This document shows, in pieces, positions 31,957 to 40,391 of a stretch of DNA of 64,000 nt. The position numbers were made by a program, and so were the translations under genes. The notes beneath the pieces were generated by a model. That model made no database searches and was not told the DNA's origin. It saw only the letters and a list, made by a program, of their open reading frames with translations. The stretch is from DAOTWA01 sp034435955 (GTDB lineage Bacteria > Chloroflexota > Anaerolineae > Anaerolineales > Anaerolineaceae), in NCBI GenBank assembly GCA_034435955.1, contig DAOTWA010000047.1:1-64000 (forward strand). The letters are read 5' to 3'. The stretch's first letter is position 1. Each line of letters starts with the position of its first letter.

Positions 31957-33432
31957 ATGGTCACTCAGCGGATTTCAATTGATCCCATCACCCGCCTGGA
32001 AGGCCACGGTAAAATCGAGATCTTCCTTGATGAGCATGGCGAGGTAGCCAATTCCTATTTCCAGATTCCGGAATTGCGTGGATTCGAACGCTTTTGCGTG
32101 GGCAGGCCGGTGGAAGAAATGCCATTGCTCACCAACCGTATATGCGGCGTCTGCCCTGAGGCGCATCACATGGCTGCCGCCAAAGCCGCTGATGCTGTCT
32201 ACCACGTCGAACCCCCTCCAACCGCGAAAAAGCTGCGCGAGCTCCTATACAGTGCTTTCTTCTGCGCCGATCATGCCACCCACTTCTACGCTTTGGGCGG
32301 CCCAGATTTCATTATGGGGCCAGACGCCCCCGTTGCCGAGCGCAACATCTTGGGTGTAATCCACAAAGTAGGGTTGGAGATTGGCAGTAAGGTGATCCAA
32401 TGCCGCAAATTCGGACACGCCATTATCGAGATGATCGGCGGACGTAAGGTGCACCCGTGCACATCCATCCCCGGCGGGCTCACAAAGGGCATCTCCGAGG
32501 AACAGCGCAGCGAGATCGAGCGCATGGGCCGCTGGTTGGTGGAGTTCGGACAATTCAGCCTGAAGCTCTTCGATGACATCGTTCTGGGCAACCAGGAGTA
32601 TGTGGACCTAATCTTCAGCGATCTTTATGCCCACAGGACGTATTCTATTGGCCTGGTTGATGAGAATGACAAAGTCAACTTCTACGATGGTAAAGTTCGC
32701 GTGGTGGATCCAGAAGGTACGAGCATCGGGAAATATGCTCCTGCCGAGTACACGGATTGGATTGCCGAACACGTTGAGCCGTGGACCTATCTGAAGTTCC
32801 CTTACTTGAAGAAAATAGGCTGGAAGGGATTCGTCGACGGCAAAGACTCAGGCGTTTACATGGCAACCCCGCTCTCTCGCCTGAACGCCGCAGAGGGAAT
32901 GGCCACTCCACGGGCACAAGAGGAATACGAGCGCTTTTTCGACACCCTGGGCGGGAAGCCGGTCCATCAGCGGTTGGCTACCCACTGGGCGCGGTTGATC
33001 GAGTTGCTGTACGCTGCCGAGCGTGTGGTCGAGCTGGCTACTGATCCCGAGATCACATCGCCGCATGTTCACACTCTTCCGGCCGAGAAACCCACCGAGG
33101 GGGTCGGCATCGTTGAAGCTCCACGGGGCACGCTCACCCACCACTATGTGACTGACGAGCGCGGTATTTTGACCAAAGTGAATTTAATCGTGGGCACCAC
33201 CAACAACTACGCGCCCATCAGCATGTCCATCAACAAAGCCGCACGCGGACTGATCCATCAGGGTACGGTCATTACCGAAGGCTTGCTGAACCGCATCGAG
33301 ATGGCTTTCCGGCCATATGACCCATGTTTAGGTTGCGCCACGCACAGTTTCCCCGGCCAGATGCCCCTCCAGGTCACCATTCGAGATATGCAGGGTGAGG
33401 TGATTCAGGTCATACGCCGGGAAAACGATTAG
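31957..33432 (+). CDS. mvhA: [NiFe]-hydrogenase large subunit (MvhA-like, group 3c)
   Basis: A 491-residue catalytic subunit. The N-terminal RICGVCPEAHH (near 62) and C-terminal DPCLGCATH (near 456) provide the four Ni-Fe Cys ligands. About 27 residues follow the last His and would be removed by the protease encoded next, as in normal maturation. It splits or makes H2 reversibly in the cytoplasm. Together with MvhG, MvhD and HdrA it is the group 3c type, typical of flavin-based electron bifurcation. GGAGGGC precedes the ATG. Confidence 0.94.
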   Translation: MVTQRISIDPITRLEGHGKIEIFLDEHGEVANSYFQIPELRGFERFCVGRPVEEMPLLTNRICGVCPEAHHMAAAKAADAVYHVEPPPTAKKLRELLYSAFFCADHATHFYALGGPDFIMGPDAPVAERNILGVIHKVGLEIGSKVIQCRKFGHAIIEMIGGRKVHPCTSIPGGLTKGISEEQRSEIERMGRWLVEFGQFSLKLFDDIVLGNQEYVDLIFSDLYAHRTYSIGLVDENDKVNFYDGKVRVVDPEGTSIGKYAPAEYTDWIAEHVEPWTYLKFPYLKKIGWKGFVDGKDSGVYMATPLSRLNAAEGMATPRAQEEYERFFDTLGGKPVHQRLATHWARLIELLYAAERVVELATDPEITSPHVHTLPAEKPTEGVGIVEAPRGTLTHHYVTDERGILTKVNLIVGTTNNYAPISMSINKAARGLIHQGTVITEGLLNRIEMAFRPYDPCLGCATHSFPGQMPLQVTIRDMQGEVIQVIRREND

Positions 33433-33438
33433 AACCGC

Positions 33439-33912
33439 ATGCGCACACTGGTGATCGGCCTGGGGAATCCAATTCTGGGCGACGATGCCATTGGCTGGCA
33501 GGTGATCGAGGCCTTGAAGGAGACCCTGGATCGCGAAGTATCCAAACGGGTAGAGTTCGAGACATTTTCACTGGGGGGCGTCGCTCTGATGGAGCGGCTG
33601 GTTGGTTACGATCGTGCGTTGATCGTCGACGCCCTGGCTGGGCGGCCAGAGACCGCAGGCACCCTTCATCGCCTTACTCTGGATGATTTGCCTACCTTGT
33701 ATGCCGATAGCACGCACGATGTGTCCCTGAAGACTGCTTTGGAGATGGGCCACAGGCTGAGCGTCCACCTTCCCCAGGAGATTGTCATATTGGCGGTGGA
33801 AATCGATCCTCGCTGGGAATTCTCTGAACAGATGAGCCCTGCTGTTGAAAGAGCCATTCTGCCGGCCGTCCTCGCCGCTGAAGAGATACTTTCCACATGG
33901 GTCTTCTCGTAA
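33439..33912 (+). CDS. [NiFe]-hydrogenase maturation endopeptidase (HyaD/HycI family)
   Basis: A 157-residue protease starting with VIGLGNPILGDDAIGWQVIE, which holds the Glu/Asp nickel ligands typical of the family; DAL near 56 and SLKTALEMGH near 96 carry further ligands. It cleaves the C-terminal tail of the large subunit after nickel insertion. It begins 6 nt after mvhA with no ribosome site of its own, so translation is probably coupled. It is the last gene of the operon. No Hyp assembly genes are in the window. Confidence 0.92.
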   Translation: MRTLVIGLGNPILGDDAIGWQVIEALKETLDREVSKRVEFETFSLGGVALMERLVGYDRALIVDALAGRPETAGTLHRLTLDDLPTLYADSTHDVSLKTALEMGHRLSVHLPQEIVILAVEIDPRWEFSEQMSPAVERAILPAVLAAEEILSTWVFS

Positions 33913-34186
33913 GGCGAGTTATGCCTGGCCCTTTTCCAGAGAACACTGCCCCTGACAGGCTAATTCGGCCATGTACCAATTGGATAGACGGTTGGAAAAT
34001 TGTTGAAGTGGAGAAAACTACATTGAGCGGTAGTCTCTGGCTGTAAACTTGTTATGTAGATATCTACTGGCATCGGAAAAAATCATAAAAATAATCAAGG
34101 TCGACTCAATCTTTTTGAGAAAACCTGATCATTAGGCTTGTCAAGGGTCCAACCACTCGGTAGGTGTTGAGAGGATCATACCAAAG

Positions 34187-34285
34187 TTATTTTAAAAGTT
34201 CTCTCCACTTAGCCCTTTCCGAAGGTTTTAAGAAGCACCTGACAAGGCATACAACTGCAAAGATGGCAACGAACACGTAAAACAT
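34187..34285 (-). CDS. 32-aa single-pass membrane protein
   Basis: A short frame encoding 32 residues: MFYVFVAIFAVVCLVRCF is one membrane helix, and a basic tail with KPSERAKWREL follows, so the C-terminus should be cytoplasmic. The ribosome site is a perfect AGGAGGT 5 nt upstream, and a near-consensus promoter lies about 40 nt upstream (TTGAAT, 17 nt, TATAAT at 34354-34326 on the minus strand). These signals make it a credible gene. It stands alone between the hydrogenase operon and a DoxX gene. Function unknown; small proteins of this kind often bind a larger membrane partner. Confidence 0.6.
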   Translation of the reverse strand: MFYVFVAIFAVVCLVRCFLKPSERAKWRELLK

Positions 34286-34325
34286 TTGCCACCTCCTCGA
34301 GAGCCTACAGGAGCCTTTTGTGAAT

Positions 34326-34354
34326 ATTATAACAAGAAGCAGAATATTATTCAA
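34326..34354 (-). promoter_or_regulatory. Promoter of the 32-aa membrane protein
   Basis: On the minus strand TTGAAT (34354-34349), 17 nt, TATAAT (34331-34326). The transcription start is predicted near 34319, giving a leader of about 34 nt that contains AGGAGGT. Confidence 0.65.
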
Positions 34355-34759
34355 TAGATTTGGACATTATTCGCAGATAATCATAAATAATTGACAATTT
34401 AATTGATTTATGGTATCCCGTTCGCGGGATACATCGTGATTGGTGAAATTATTTATTCCCCGAGTCGGGGATTGGCGCTGAAGACTCGCGAATTTACCAG
34501 GCAGGAATGATGCGCGTGCGACCTGTCATCAGGCTCATCCACAGGGATAGGCAGGAATGGGGATCGCCACGATCCATACAGCTCCCCCTGGCGCGTACCG
34601 GGAATTATTTCCTGATGAAACGCGCTGTGGAAAGCTCGGAAGTCGTGAGTTTTTTATGCACCCCGAAGGCCAGAAGTGGCAAAATGGGAATAGTCCCGAT
34701 GAACGATGTCGTAACCTAACTCATTTGACCGGTAGTGCGCCACGACCGTGCTAAAATCT

Positions 34760-34810
34760 GGCCTCCCGAAGCAGGATGCGGGGTCACCCCTTGATCAACC
34801 TCGGGAGGCC
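34760..34810 (-). terminator. Terminator of the doxX gene
   Basis: GGCCTCCCGA (34760-34769) pairs perfectly with TCGGGAGGCC (34801-34810). The loop contains a second small hairpin GGGGTCACCCC. The minus strand continues AGATTTTAG. Confidence 0.6.
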
Positions 34811-34845
34811 TTCTCGGAAAGAAAATCGAATCGACTGTTTTTCAC

Positions 34846-35382
34846 TCAAGCCTGTTTGGCATGGCTGGCCTCTTGTCGGATGGGGGATTGAATCGTGGCC
34901 ATGGCGATTAACGCGCTCAACACAGAGAGCGCTAAAGCCACCAGGAACGTCAGAGATTTCGGATATGCAAGACCCAGCAGCGAGTCCAGCGCGAGCGCAC
35001 CCGGCCCGAACAGACCCAGGAAGGCAGCCTGGATTGCGAGCATCAGCGGGAATTCGATGCCGCCTTTAGAATTCCATAACCCGTTCTTCCAGTGAACCCG
35101 CGCGATGGCCATCAACATCGATCCGATGATCGCAGCGCCGGCGAGCGGGGTGAGAAATCCAAGGAACAACCCCACCCCTCCTAAAGTCTCAGCCAGAGCA
35201 TTAACCCACGCCCAAAATTGGGCCGGGCGAACGCCTAGCTTATCCATCATGCTTCGCGTGCCGCGCATACCCCCACCGCCAAACCAGCCAAATAACTTTT
35301 GCGTGCCGTGGCCGATAAAAAGCAGGCCCAAGAACACGCGCAGAACCGTGATACCATAATCCAATGCGGTCATACCTTTCAT
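34846..35382 (-). CDS. DoxX-family membrane protein
   Basis: About 178 residues with four membrane helices and the DoxX pattern: LRVFLGLLFIGHGTQKLFGWFGG near 12, then RPAQFWAWVNALAETLGG and an aromatic HWKNGLW loop. Members are linked to quinone/thiosulfate metabolism or to redox and stress complexes; function is often unknown. AGGAGG is 3 nt before the ATG at 35382 and 12 nt before a second ATG at 35373, so either may be used. A perfect 8-bp inverted repeat lies just upstream of the ribosome site (35395-35420). Confidence 0.82.
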   Translation of the reverse strand: MKGMTALDYGITVLRVFLGLLFIGHGTQKLFGWFGGGGMRGTRSMMDKLGVRPAQFWAWVNALAETLGGVGLFLGFLTPLAGAAIIGSMLMAIARVHWKNGLWNSKGGIEFPLMLAIQAAFLGLFGPGALALDSLLGLAYPKSLTFLVALALSVLSALIAMATIQSPIRQEASHAKQA

Positions 35383-35394
35383 AAACCTCCTGTT

Positions 35395-35420
35395 TGATAT
35401 TACCGAAATAATTAATATCA
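35395..35420. promoter_or_regulatory. Candidate operator upstream of doxX
   Basis: TGATATTA (35395-35402) and TAATATCA (35413-35420) form perfect 8-bp arms around a 10-nt spacer, 4 nt upstream of the doxX ribosome site. The two half-sites are 18 bp centre to centre. That fits a dimeric repressor, for example of the MarR or Rrf2 class, but no such regulator gene is adjacent. Confidence 0.45.
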
Positions 35421-35806
35421 TCAATTTATGAGATATTCGTTAGAAAAATGTAAAAATATCCTTTTGTTCAGCCCGTTACCTCCGCCTGCCGCTTTCTGCT
35501 GCGCCTTCAAATTCTTGGGATAAGTACAGAACATGTGTGCCATAAACAGATTCGCTCATTCCCATTTCTCGGTCATGGTTTGCAGAGCCAGCTCATCCTT
35601 CATCGTTTTACCCATTCGTTTGCCAGCCTCTCAGGCTGATTAGCCCGACGCACCATCCCTTTGATGAGATGGATCGTCATGTTCTTGATCCCCCAAATAG
35701 TAGATAATCGGGGTAGAATTTGATAAATACTGACCTGTGAATTTCGCCTCTCAACCCTGCCTCGACTCTGTGAGTACAGCCTGCTGAATTGGGGAGGTGA
35801 TCGAAT
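35421..35806. other. Intergenic region between doxX and the two-component genes
   Basis: A divergent gap of about 385 nt. It must carry promoters both ways, but I see no strong -35/-10 pair. A minus-strand frame encoding 26 residues (about 35601-35681) has only a weak ribosome site and may be a remnant. GGAGGTG at 35793-35799 belongs to the response regulator's TTG start. Confidence 0.35.
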
Positions 35807-36493
35807 TTGTCTGCTGCCAAAATCCTGGTCGTTGACGATGAGGAAAACATCGTTCATTTAGTGAGCGCCTATCTGCGGGCCGACGGCTACCAGGTGTTCA
35901 CCGCATCGGATGGGCCATCAGGCCTGGAAATGGCGCGGAAAGTAAACCCTGACCTGATCGTCCTGGATATCATGCTCCCTGGCATGGATGGCCTGGAGGT
36001 GCTGGCTCAACTCCGCCGCGAGTCGGACGTCTATGTCATCCTACTCACCGCCCGCACCGAGGAGACGGATAAAATCGTAGGGTTATCCGTGGGCGCAGAC
36101 GACTATGTTACCAAACCGTTTAGCCCGCGTGAGCTGGCGGCGCGGGTTAAAGCCGCTCTGCGCCGTTTGAAAAGCGGTGCCGTCCCTCCAGATGCAGATC
36201 GGTTGAATTTCCGGTATGTACGCATCGATGCAGCCAGCCGAAAAGTTTGGGTGGAGGATCAGCCTGTGGAATTGACCGCCGTCGAGTTCGATCTGTTGAT
36301 TGCTCTGGCTGAGAACCGTGGGCGTGTGCTCACGCGCGAACAACTCCTTGAGAAAGTCTGGGGCTATGACTACTACGGGGATACCCGGGTTGTGGATGTC
36401 CACATCGGCCACCTGCGCCAAAAGTTGGGCCGAGGTGAGCTGATCACCACCGTGCGCGGGGTCGGATACCGCTTTGAGGACGAATCGAGATGA
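35807..36493 (+). CDS. OmpR/PhoB-family response regulator
   Basis: A 228-residue regulator. The receiver domain (1-118) has VVDDEE, the phospho-acceptor Asp in VLDIMLPGMDG near 53, Thr in TART and Lys in VTKPFSPREL. The C-terminal winged helix (130-226) ends in RTVRGVGYRFE style. The TTG start is supported by GGAGGTG 7 nt upstream. It overlaps the sensor kinase gene by 4 nt. The downstream SHOCT/CopB genes are preceded by three 11-bp spaced direct repeats, which are its likely target. Confidence 0.93.
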   Translation: MSAAKILVVDDEENIVHLVSAYLRADGYQVFTASDGPSGLEMARKVNPDLIVLDIMLPGMDGLEVLAQLRRESDVYVILLTARTEETDKIVGLSVGADDYVTKPFSPRELAARVKAALRRLKSGAVPPDADRLNFRYVRIDAASRKVWVEDQPVELTAVEFDLLIALAENRGRVLTREQLLEKVWGYDYYGDTRVVDVHIGHLRQKLGRGELITTVRGVGYRFEDESR

Positions 36494-37650
36494 AGCTTTT
36501 CGCTTACCTTCGCAGTCACCTGGTGTGGAAACTCTTTCTTTCGTATCTGGTCGTCCTGTTGGTGGGCGCCATTGTGCAGGTCACCGCCGCAGATATCGTC
36601 GCCCCACGCGCCTTCGAGGCTCATCTGGCCTCCATGGGTCAGACCTTGGGTGGGTTGATGGGCCCCGGTTCTCAAGCGGAGCAGGAGCTGTTTTCCGGTT
36701 TCTATGGGGCCTTTACCGAAGCCTTACTCTTGGCCGCCCTGGCTGGCATCGGCGCAGCACTGCTGGCCAGCTTGTTTGTCAGTCGTCAGGTGGGTGCACC
36801 CATCCGCGCAATGATGGCCGCCAGTCAGCGCATTGCGGAGGGTGAGTTTGGCGCGCGGGTGCCGTTGCCTGATGCGCCGCCAGACCAATTCGACGAGCTC
36901 AATCAACTCGCTCTGACTTTCAACCGCTTCGCCTCTCGCCTGGAACAAACCGAGGAGCTCCGCCGCCAGTTGATCGGTGATGTCGCTCATGAGTTGCGCA
37001 CCCCCCTCGCCACCATTAAAGGTTCAATGGAGGGGTTGATGGATGGAGTCCTTCCGGCCACCGTCGAGACGTTCGAGCATGTCTATCGCGAGGCGGACCG
37101 GATGCAGCGCCTGGTCGCCGATTTGCAGGAGCTCAGCCGGGTCGAGGCTGGCGCATATAGCCTGAATCTCAGGCCCGTCTCGGTTGGTCATTTGGTCACT
37201 TCCGTCGCCTCGCGCTTGGGCCGCCAGTACGAGGAAAAGGGCGTCCAGTTGAATCTGGACGTGCCGGCCTCACTCCCTCGCGCCCAGGCCGATGCAGACC
37301 GGGTGGACCAGGTGTTGACCAATCTGATTGGCAATGCCCTGCAATATACACCTCAGGGCGGGCGTGTGACGGTTTCGGTTCGCCAGGAGGGCAAAGAGAT
37401 TCGTGTAGCCGTAGCGGATAACGGCATCGGCATCGCCGCGGAGCACCTGCAAAACATCTTCACCCGCTTCTATCGGGTGGATAAATCGCGCTCTCGGGCA
37501 GGTGGCGGCACTGGCATCGGCCTGACCATCGCCAAACATCTGGTTGAAGCCCAACATGGGCGCATTTGGGCGGAGAGTCCTGGCCCGGGTCAAGGCAGCA
37601 CATTTACCTTCACCCTTCCGGTTGCAAGGAACGACGACCATGCCGGCTGA
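36490..37650 (+). CDS. Sensor histidine kinase (HAMP-HisKA-HATPase)
   Basis: A 386-residue kinase: two membrane helices (about 15-35 and 78-98) around a short outside loop of about 40 residues, a HAMP domain (100-155), the H-box DVAHELRTPLATIKGS near 165, the N-box NLIGNALQYTP near 280, then DNGIGI and GGTGIGLTI. The short sensor loop fits metal- or envelope-sensing kinases such as CusS. It overlaps the regulator gene (ATGA). The adjacent copper-type ATPase suggests a metal signal; this is inference. Confidence 0.93.
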   Translation: MKLFAYLRSHLVWKLFLSYLVVLLVGAIVQVTAADIVAPRAFEAHLASMGQTLGGLMGPGSQAEQELFSGFYGAFTEALLLAALAGIGAALLASLFVSRQVGAPIRAMMAASQRIAEGEFGARVPLPDAPPDQFDELNQLALTFNRFASRLEQTEELRRQLIGDVAHELRTPLATIKGSMEGLMDGVLPATVETFEHVYREADRMQRLVADLQELSRVEAGAYSLNLRPVSVGHLVTSVASRLGRQYEEKGVQLNLDVPASLPRAQADADRVDQVLTNLIGNALQYTPQGGRVTVSVRQEGKEIRVAVADNGIGIAAEHLQNIFTRFYRVDKSRSRAGGGTGIGLTIAKHLVEAQHGRIWAESPGPGQGSTFTFTLPVARNDDHAG

Positions 37651-37690
37651 GGTACGCTTACGGAAAGCCCGTCGGTGATCTTCTAGCAAA

Positions 37691-37718
37691 CTTTACAATA
37701 ACTTTATAGAAGCTTTAT
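37691..37718 (+). promoter_or_regulatory. Three 11-bp direct repeats: response-regulator binding array
   Basis: CTTTA occurs at 37691, 37702 and 37713, exactly 11 bp (one helical turn) apart, within CTTTACAATAA, CTTTATAGAAG and CTTTATTC. Head-to-tail repeats of this kind are typical PhoB/OmpR-family sites. The last repeat is about 20 nt before TAAGAT at 37739-37744, so it would overlap or replace a -35 box. The site lies between the two-component genes and the SHOCT/CopB genes. Confidence 0.6.
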
Positions 37719-37800
37719 TCGTGATGGTTAGCATGGAATAAGATGGTCAGGCTGCCAGCACCCATTGACCCTTCGCGGCCTCCATCTATAGGAGCAAGGG

Positions 37801-38079
37801 ATGTTAATGTGGTCGCTGATCCCTTTCTGGCTGAAGCTCATCCTCATGCACCTCTTTTGGGCTGTGGTCATCTTGGCGGCAGTCTGGGTGGTGCATGCTC
37901 TGTTCCGCACCGGACGGTCAGGGCGCTCGGAGTCTCCTCCTCCATCGCTTGATTCCCGGGCAACGCTGCTGTCTCGCTATGCGCGTGGGGAAATTACCTC
38001 GGAGCAGTACGAACAGGCCATGAAAGCTGCTGAAAAGCTTACCAGGTCAGGATCCGATTCAACCCCACCCTCGTCATAG
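37801..38079 (+). CDS. SHOCT-domain small membrane protein
   Basis: A 92-residue protein with one N-terminal membrane helix (LILMHLFWAVVILAAVWVV, about 12-32), a polar linker, and a C-terminal SHOCT motif (LLSRYARGEITSEQYEQAM, about 58-76). SHOCT proteins are common beside metal-efflux genes and are thought to aid oligomerisation or membrane-protein regulation. GGAGCAAGG precedes the ATG. It sits between the two-component pair and the copper ATPase and is probably co-transcribed with the latter. Confidence 0.82.
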   Translation: MLMWSLIPFWLKLILMHLFWAVVILAAVWVVHALFRTGRSGRSESPPPSLDSRATLLSRYARGEITSEQYEQAMKAAEKLTRSGSDSTPPSS

Positions 38080-38156
38080 CCGTCTGTGGGGCTTTGCAGC
38101 CTCAAGGCCGTATGGATGTTTAGAAGCCTGATCTGTTTTCAATAGAGGTGGTAAAT

Positions 38157-40391
38157 ATGGAGCATAAACATTCCCACCCTCGACAGGATCCTGATAGCGA
38201 GGCTTCGGCGACCGGTCATACAGGCGAACCTTCTCCCCTGGCTACACTGCGTTCTAGCGATGAGCATGCCGGCCACAAAAAGCCCGGGACTCCGATGGTA
38301 CACGACAGGAAGGGCGTCCAAGGAGTCCATGCGCAGCACGCTAGCCATGAGGGACATCGAGCGCCAGGTAGGGGCGCCGAGGCCGTCCATGCTCACCCCG
38401 ATCATACCGGCCACGAGCAGATATTTCGGCGCAGATTCTGGATTTCTCTGATCCTCTCGATACCCGTCCTGGTCTACAGCCCAGCCATTCAGGGCTGGCT
38501 CGGGTTTACGATGCCAGCGTTTCCGGGCAACGATTGGATCGGACCAGTTTTCGCCGTTACGATCTTCGGTTATGGCGGTCTGCCTTTTCTTCGCATGGCT
38601 ATCCCTGAGCTGCAGAACCGCCAACCGGGGATGATGATGCTGATTTCGCTGGCAATCAGTGTAGCTTTTATCTACAGCCTGCTGGCTACATTCTCCGGTA
38701 CGGGGATGGGCTTTTATTGGGAACTCGTTACATTGATCGACATCATGCTGTTGGGACATTGGATCGAGATGCGCAGCGTGCGGCAGGCTTCTGGGGCGCT
38801 CGACCAGCTTGCCAGGCTCATGCCGGATACCGCCGAGAGAATCATTTCCGGGGAGGACACGGAGGTCATACCAGTGACGAAATTGAATATAGGGGACCGT
38901 GTCCTCGTGCGACCGGGCGCCGGCATCCCGGCGGATGGGGTGGTGGATGAAGGCCGTTCCGAGGTGAACGAAGCCATGATTACTGGTGAATCTCGTCCGA
39001 TTCCCAAGGAACCTGGCGACCGCGTGATTGCCGGTACGATCAACGGGGAAGGCAGCCTGCGCGTGAGGGTCACGGCGGTAGGCGAAGGCACTGCTTTGGC
39101 TGGTATCATGCGCCTAGTTCTGCAGGCTCAGCTGAGCAAATCGCACACCCAATTACTGGCCGATCGTGCCGCCGGATGGCTGTTCTACGTAGCGCTGGGT
39201 TTGGCACTGATCACCGCCGCCGCCTGGACGCTATCGGTTGGGTTCAATCAGATTGTCATCGAGCGGGTGGCCACCGTGCTGGTCATTGCCTGCCCACACG
39301 CTCTTGGTCTGGCCGTGCCGCTGGTGGTAGCTATCACCACCGCCATCGGGGCCGGAAACGGTGTGCTGGTGCGGGACCGTGCCCAGCTCGAGTTGGCCCG
39401 CGAGATCGATACTGTTATTTTCGATAAAACCGGGACTTTGACGCGCGGTGAGTTTGGCGTGAATTCGATTGCGGTCGATTTGGGCTGGGATGCGGATCGG
39501 GCTCTAGCCATTGCCGCTTCTATCGAGGGCGATTCCGAACATTCAATCGCCCAGGGCATACGCCGATCGGCGCATGAGAAAGGTCTCCAACTGCTGCCCG
39601 TGAGCAGCTTCGAGGCCATCAAGGGGCGCGGCGTGCGTGCCTCTTTGGATGGCGCGACATTTTATGGCGGCGGTCCGCGCTTGTTGGAGATGCTGGATGC
39701 CAAACTGCCTGAGCTGCTCGCGGATTTCACCCGTAGAGCAGAGGCGCAGGGTGCGGGTCTCGTCTATCTAATCAGCGACGGTCGGGTGGTGGCTGGCTTT
39801 TCTCTCGCGGATCTGCTCCGCCCTGAGAGCAAACCAGCTGTCGCAAGATTGCACGATCTCGGGCTGGAAGTCGTTTTACTGACCGGCGACAGCCAGGCGG
39901 TGGCCGAAGCCGTGGCCGCTGAACTCGGAATTGATCAGGTTTTTGCCGAAGTGCTGCCAGAGGATAAGGAAAAACAGGTGGCCGGGTTACAGAAGCATGG
40001 TAAACGTGTGGCCATGGTCGGAGACGGCATCAACGATGCCCCGGCCCTTGCGCGCGCCGATGTGGGTATCGCTATTGGCAGCGGAACGGACGTCGCGATC
40101 GAATCGGCAGGTATTATCCTGGTCAAGAGCAACCCGATGGACGTGGTCAAGGTGATCGAACTGTCCCGTGCCAGCTATCGCAAGATGGTTCAGAATCTGG
40201 TCTGGGCGGCCGGCTATAATGTGATCGCTTTACCCCTGGCTGCTGGCGTTTTGTCCTGGGCGGGGGTGATTCTTTCCCCGGCCGCTGGTGCCCTGCTCAT
40301 GTCGCTTAGCACTGTGATCGTGGCCATCAATGCCCAACTGCTGCGCGGTGTTAAATTAGGAACAGCAGCCATCCAGTCGCAACCGTCATAA
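38157..40391 (+). CDS. copB: CopB-type heavy-metal P1B-ATPase
   Basis: About 744 residues. The first 85 are His-rich (HKHSH, DEHAGH, HAQHASHEGH, HAHPDHTGH) and replace the Cys-type metal domain. About eight membrane helices follow. TGES (actuator), the metal site CPH in ACPHALGLA, the phosphorylated Asp in DKTGTLT and GDGINDAPA are all present. CPH rather than CPC marks the P1B-3 CopB group, which exports copper or silver. The ATG at 38157 has AGAGGTGG upstream; an in-frame GTG lies three codons earlier. The stop region overlaps that of the convergent GH38 gene. Confidence 0.93.
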   Translation: MEHKHSHPRQDPDSEASATGHTGEPSPLATLRSSDEHAGHKKPGTPMVHDRKGVQGVHAQHASHEGHRAPGRGAEAVHAHPDHTGHEQIFRRRFWISLILSIPVLVYSPAIQGWLGFTMPAFPGNDWIGPVFAVTIFGYGGLPFLRMAIPELQNRQPGMMMLISLAISVAFIYSLLATFSGTGMGFYWELVTLIDIMLLGHWIEMRSVRQASGALDQLARLMPDTAERIISGEDTEVIPVTKLNIGDRVLVRPGAGIPADGVVDEGRSEVNEAMITGESRPIPKEPGDRVIAGTINGEGSLRVRVTAVGEGTALAGIMRLVLQAQLSKSHTQLLADRAAGWLFYVALGLALITAAAWTLSVGFNQIVIERVATVLVIACPHALGLAVPLVVAITTAIGAGNGVLVRDRAQLELAREIDTVIFDKTGTLTRGEFGVNSIAVDLGWDADRALAIAASIEGDSEHSIAQGIRRSAHEKGLQLLPVSSFEAIKGRGVRASLDGATFYGGGPRLLEMLDAKLPELLADFTRRAEAQGAGLVYLISDGRVVAGFSLADLLRPESKPAVARLHDLGLEVVLLTGDSQAVAEAVAAELGIDQVFAEVLPEDKEKQVAGLQKHGKRVAMVGDGINDAPALARADVGIAIGSGTDVAIESAGIILVKSNPMDVVKVIELSRASYRKMVQNLVWAAGYNVIALPLAAGVLSWAGVILSPAAGALLMSLSTVIVAINAQLLRGVKLGTAAIQSQPS

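Larger units (their letters stand above)
34286..34845. other. Intergenic region with two hairpins and no convincing gene
   Basis: Apart from the small-protein promoter at 34326-34354, this stretch holds TTGACA at 34391-34396, a perfect 8-bp hairpin GTATCCCG-TTCG-CGGGATAC (34413-34432), and TCCCCGA-G-TCGGGGA (34457-34471). AGGCAGGAATG occurs twice (34499, 34549). Two short frames at 34507-34754 have no ribosome site and no recognisable content. It ends in the doxX terminator. A small RNA or decayed coding sequence is possible. Confidence 0.4.

Noticed and set aside
34507..34754. Two short plus-strand frames of 65-70 residues
   Set aside because: No ribosome site, no recognisable domain, and they overlap each other; they were treated as intergenic.
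34735..34815. SRP RNA-like element
   Set aside because: The conserved SRP Alu/S-domain motifs are absent; the paired arms serve as the doxX terminator on the other strand.
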